Source: a virus. From it: 36,309 nt of DNA. The DNA lies in IMG/VR virus record IMGVR_UViG_3300021957_000131, positions 1 through 36,309 of that record; one strand, written 5' to 3'. Positions 34,409 to 36,309 of this stretch are shown one piece after another. Below the pieces are notes generated by a model. It did not search any database. It had not been told where the DNA came from and saw only the letters and a list, made by a program, of their open reading frames with translations. The position numbers were made by a program, and so were the translations under genes. Each line of letters starts with the position of its first letter. Position 1 is the stretch's first letter.

Positions 34409-36309
34409 TTATTTATCTCCTTTTATTTTTTTAATAATTACTCCTGATGTTCCTATTTTATATTTACTAGGAATTTTTTCTACTTTAAATTTATCGCCTA
34501 AGATACTTTTAATATATTCTTCTAATTCTTTTTGACTATATCCTTTTTGAAAAGTTTTCTTATCTCCCTTACCAAATATCCAACCATCATTAAATGGTGT
34601 AGCATTCTTAGAAGATTGGGCTGCTTTAGTAACTTCATTACCTCTTGTTGTTATAACAGCCATACCTTTATTACTAATTAATTGTGATATTTGTCTAACA
34701 ACATTTGCTCTTTCAATAGGGTCTTCAATTACATTTAATACATTCGCATTAACAACACCATCTTTAGATGCAAATCCTTCTTTAAATATAACATCATCTG
34801 CTGTTTTATAATCAGGTACTTTACCTTTTACTTTTATAATTTTTTCTACTGGAACAAAAGGTTCATGATTAGTTACAATTTTATTTGTAAATTCTTTTGA
34901 ACCTAAACCTAAACCAGAACCAAAATCATGTACAGTTTTAACATTAGCATCATCAAATATTTTATTAACTTTTTTATATGTACCTACTGTAGTTGATATT
35001 GCTGTATCACCTCTTTTAACTGCAGCTTTTGATAGTCCTTTTGCTATAGCTTTACCTACTATACCACCTATATTTTTTTCTATTCTATCAAAATTAATAC
35101 TAGACATTAAAGCAGCTAATTGCTCTGCTCTTCCACTATTTTCCATTTGTTTATTCCAATTAGTTTTTCCAATTTTGTTACCTTTATCATCATAGTTAAA
35201 TAGCATTTGCTTTGCTGCTTCTTTATAATCTTTTCTATTAACAGCTTCTAACATTTTTTTAAATTTAGGTAATTTTGTACCTCCAATTTGATGTGCCATT
35301 TCTATTAATACTCCATAAGCTTTAGGGTCAGTAGTATCTTTATCTATTAAACTATCAACATCTCCTCTAGCTACTTCTAAATCTCTATTAAATATATCTT
35401 CAGCTTGTTCTTTTGTTAAGGTAGATATTTTATAACCATATACTTCTCCACTTTTAACTTCATCATCAGTTAATTTATGACCATATCCTATAGTTTTATT
35501 TCCTTTCTCAACTGAATCATGAACTATTTCACTTGTATCATCCTTAAATAATTTATCATTTTCATTTATTTTAATTCTAGTTTTAACTGTTTCAGGAATT
35601 GTATTATTTAATTCCATTACAGGTAAACTATTTTCATCTGTTTTTTCTGGTTTTGCTATAGGTAATATTACTTCTTTAGCTGCCTGTTCAACAGCATCTC
35701 CATTACTAAATTTTTTTCTTTTAACAACACCTCCCATTGCAAAAGGAGAAAGAGTTCCACTAGAAGAAGTTTTTAATTCTTTAAGTGGAGAACCAAATAT
35801 TTTTACAATGTTCCTTCTCCAGTTAGGTAAAGGTAATAGTCTTTCATTTATAATTCTTACTGCTCTATCAGTATTACCATTCCATGCAGCTTGTCCTGCT
35901 TCAACTGGTACTGATGCAATTTGTGCAGCAGGAGGAAATAAAAACCAAGGCTCTCTAGAACCTGGACCAATAAATCTATTTGCAACTAATTCAGGTAAAT
36001 ATCCAAACATACCAGATAATCTAGCACCCTCAGACCACCATCTATTATTATTAGCATCGTAATCAGTTATAACTTCACCATACTTTGCTATTTCTCTTAA
36101 TGATTGAACACCAGAATAAATAGGTAATACAGCTAAAGTTTTTACTAAAGTTTTAGCATTACCATTTTCCATTCGTGCTAAAATTTTATTTGTTTGTGCA
36201 GATTTTGCCATAGCCCATGATAAAAACTGACCCATTAATCTTACCCATTGATTATTACTTTGTGTAAATAATAATCTATTAGATACTTGAGGTATTAATG
36301 CATCTCTGT
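34409..36309 (-). CDS. internal virion protein C-terminal part with lysozyme and methyltransferase-like domains, partial
   Basis: The frame is open past the window end: the ATG at 36235 is internal and 24 codons precede it in frame without a stop, so the 5' end is outside. Numbering from that Met: residues 1-150 resemble the end of large internal virion proteins of marine podoviruses (T7 gp16-like). Residues about 167-180 hold MGGVVKRKKFSNGD. Residues 220-380 are lysozyme-like (GH24/T4-type): TIGYGHKL at 248-255, then GVLIEMAHQIGG; the catalytic Glu is not certain. Residues 430-605 look like a methyltransferase: VHDFGSGLGLG motif I, then NVLNVIEDPIERANVV as in the family linked to DNA phosphorothioation. 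It may enter the cell with the DNA. Confidence 0.75.
   Translation of the reverse strand, partial: RDALIPQVSNRLLFTQSNNQWVRLMGQFLSWAMAKSAQTNKILARMENGNAKTLVKTLAVLPIYSGVQSLREIAKYGEVITDYDANNNRWWSEGARLSGMFGYLPELVANRFIGPGSREPWFLFPPAAQIASVPVEAGQAAWNGNTDRAVRIINERLLPLPNWRRNIVKIFGSPLKELKTSSSGTLSPFAMGGVVKRKKFSNGDAVEQAAKEVILPIAKPEKTDENSLPVMELNNTIPETVKTRIKINENDKLFKDDTSEIVHDSVEKGNKTIGYGHKLTDDEVKSGEVYGYKISTLTKEQAEDIFNRDLEVARGDVDSLIDKDTTDPKAYGVLIEMAHQIGGTKLPKFKKMLEAVNRKDYKEAAKQMLFNYDDKGNKIGKTNWNKQMENSGRAEQLAALMSSINFDRIEKNIGGIVGKAIAKGLSKAAVKRGDTAISTTVGTYKKVNKIFDDANVKTVHDFGSGLGLGSKEFTNKIVTNHEPFVPVEKIIKVKGKVPDYKTADDVIFKEGFASKDGVVNANVLNVIEDPIERANVVRQISQLISNKGMAVITTRGNEVTKAAQSSKNATPFNDGWIFGKGDKKTFQKGYSQKELEEYIKSILGDKFKVEKIPSKYKIGTSGVIIKKIKGDK

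Noticed and set aside
1-36309. Phage-encoded single-subunit RNA polymerase, integrase or tRNA gene
   Set aside because: I looked for their motifs in all long frames and gaps and found none. The missing part of the genome could still hold one.

Overview
The window looks like a large part of the genome of a lytic, T7-like podovirus of a marine, AT-rich bacterium. My best guess is a pelagiphage (SAR11 phage, HTVC010P-like). The case rests on a uniformly AT-rich sequence (about 30% G+C by eye, not computed), a podoviral gene set (large terminase, portal, scaffold, major capsid protein, tail-tube proteins, a lysozyme-bearing internal virion protein, T7-like primase-helicase and family A DNA polymerase), and small proteins I recall from marine podoviruses. 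No integrase and no single-subunit phage RNA polymerase are visible. Many promoter candidates fit the host sigma-70 consensus, so host RNA polymerase probably transcribes the genome.

Layout. Late genes run leftward from 15467 to 1: small terminase, a recombinase-like helix-turn-helix protein, large terminase, three small proteins, portal, an acidic virion protein, scaffold, major capsid protein, three tiny proteins, tail-tube proteins A and B, then fibre and appendage genes. The last of these, a LamG/SPRY protein, is cut by the window start. The right end (36309 down to 32431) is also leftward. It holds the C-terminal part of a large internal virion protein (lysozyme plus methyltransferase-like domain) followed by a lysis cassette of short membrane proteins. 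If the genome is circular or permuted, these two blocks form one late transcription unit whose middle lies outside the window. Early and middle genes run rightward from 16285 to 32434: first about 40 small, mostly unrecognised ORFs, then nuclease, ssDNA-binding protein, terminator, primase-helicase, DNA polymerase, RecB-like nuclease, a SpeD-like pyruvoyl decarboxylase and small conserved proteins. The two units meet tail to tail at about 32.43 kb with a four-base overlap.

The control region between the units (15468-16284) is the most interesting part. It carries back-to-back consensus promoters. The leftward one appears to start transcription at the first base of the small terminase start codon (leaderless). 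The rightward one leads into a roughly 160-nt segment with no convincing ORF but nested complementary arms, a candidate structured non-coding RNA. This is followed by direct repeats, a nested inverted repeat and a perfect DnaA box, which together look like a replication origin.

Other points of note are the SpeD homologue with Thr-Ser at the self-cleavage site, an orphan LexA-type DNA-binding domain, a freestanding LAGLIDADG endonuclease, a GP88-like cysteine protein, a repeated translation-leader module in front of early genes, and many genes below 60 codons found by reading between the longer ORFs. All functional calls come from motif reading and memory of families; no search was run.
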